Source: Bacteroidia bacterium (GTDB lineage: Bacteria > Bacteroidota > Bacteroidia > Flavobacteriales > Flavobacteriaceae). From it: a stretch of 5,382 nt of DNA. The notes under the pieces are model-generated. The model was given only the letters and a program-made list of their open reading frames with translations. It made no database searches and had not been told where the DNA came from. A program made the position numbers and the translations under genes. The stretch lies in assembly GCA_030429325.1 (NCBI GenBank), contig JAUICT010000176.1, forward strand, positions 1 to 5,382, read 5' to 3'. Of this stretch, positions 5,285 through 5,382 are shown piece after piece. Positions within the stretch are counted from its first letter, which is position 1. Every line of letters starts with the position of its first letter.

Positions 5285-5382
5285 ATGAGTTTTAGAGTCG
5301 AAAAAGATACCATGGGGGAGGTAAAAGTACCTTCTGATAAATATTGGGGTGCACAAACTGAGCGCTCCCGAAACAATTTTAA
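5285..5382 (+). CDS. fumC: Fumarate hydratase class II, N-terminal fragment (runs off right edge)
   Basis: The first 32 complete codons are present, beginning MSFRVEKDTMGEVKVP and continuing SDKYWGAQTERSRNNF. They align with the start of E. coli FumC (RSEKDSMGAIDVPADKLWGAQTQRS), sharing EKD-MG, VP-DK and the WGAQT-RS signature of class II fumarases. The enzyme is an iron-independent cytoplasmic tetramer that interconverts fumarate and L-malate in the TCA cycle. The related aspartase and argininosuccinate lyase families share this fold, but the EKD-MG and WGAQT pattern favours FumC; aspartase (with a similar WGxQTxRA start) is the main alternative. The active-site SS loop and signature GSSxMPxKxN lie outside the window. 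The start is supported by the -7 element 19 bases upstream; no Shine-Dalgarno sequence is seen. Confidence 0.88.
   Translation, partial: MSFRVEKDTMGEVKVPSDKYWGAQTERSRNNF

Overview
The window looks like chromosomal DNA of a member of the Flavobacteriaceae (phylum Bacteroidota). Moderately AT-rich DNA, TAnnTTTG-type -7 promoter elements, starts mostly lacking Shine-Dalgarno sequences, and a TonB-dependent receptor with an N-terminal carboxypeptidase-regulatory-like domain all point there. The genus cannot be fixed from this stretch. It reads as a core housekeeping region; no mobile element, CRISPR array, tRNA or rRNA was seen.

Layout. Bases 1-51 (minus) hold the first 17 codons of a gene for an exported protein that runs off the left edge. 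A 181-base divergent spacer follows. Then comes prfB (233-1328), release factor 2, split by a programmed +1 frameshift at an in-frame UGA (296-298); joined, it gives 364 residues. The gap after prfB carries an 85-base array of twelve heptamers (4 x CAGACAT, then 8 x YGAGAAC). Downstream lie an ArsC-family thiol reductase gene (1463-1804), a gene for a small secreted protein ending in ten lysines (1888-2355), and a gene for an 828-residue TonB-dependent outer membrane receptor (2457-4943).

A strong hairpin terminator (4946-4973) ends the rightward block. It is shared with a convergent 57-codon minus-strand gene (4972-5145) for a small membrane protein, which is short enough to be missed by usual length cut-offs. 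A divergent 139-base spacer with two promoter-like sites then leads to the start of fumC (5285 to the right edge), class II fumarase.

How the genes relate. prfB and fumC are independent housekeeping genes (translation termination and the TCA cycle). The lysine-tailed secreted protein and the receptor are neighbours on one strand with no terminator between them, and both are predicted to go to the cell envelope, so they may work together; this is inference. The ArsC-like gene has no arsenic-resistance neighbours here.

Most notable are the textbook RF2 frameshift signal in a phylum that rarely uses Shine-Dalgarno pairing for initiation, the ordered two-family heptamer array, the lysine-tailed secreted protein beside a receptor with an acidic periplasmic tail, and the unlisted 57-residue membrane protein. 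I found no clear evidence for a wholly new multi-gene system.
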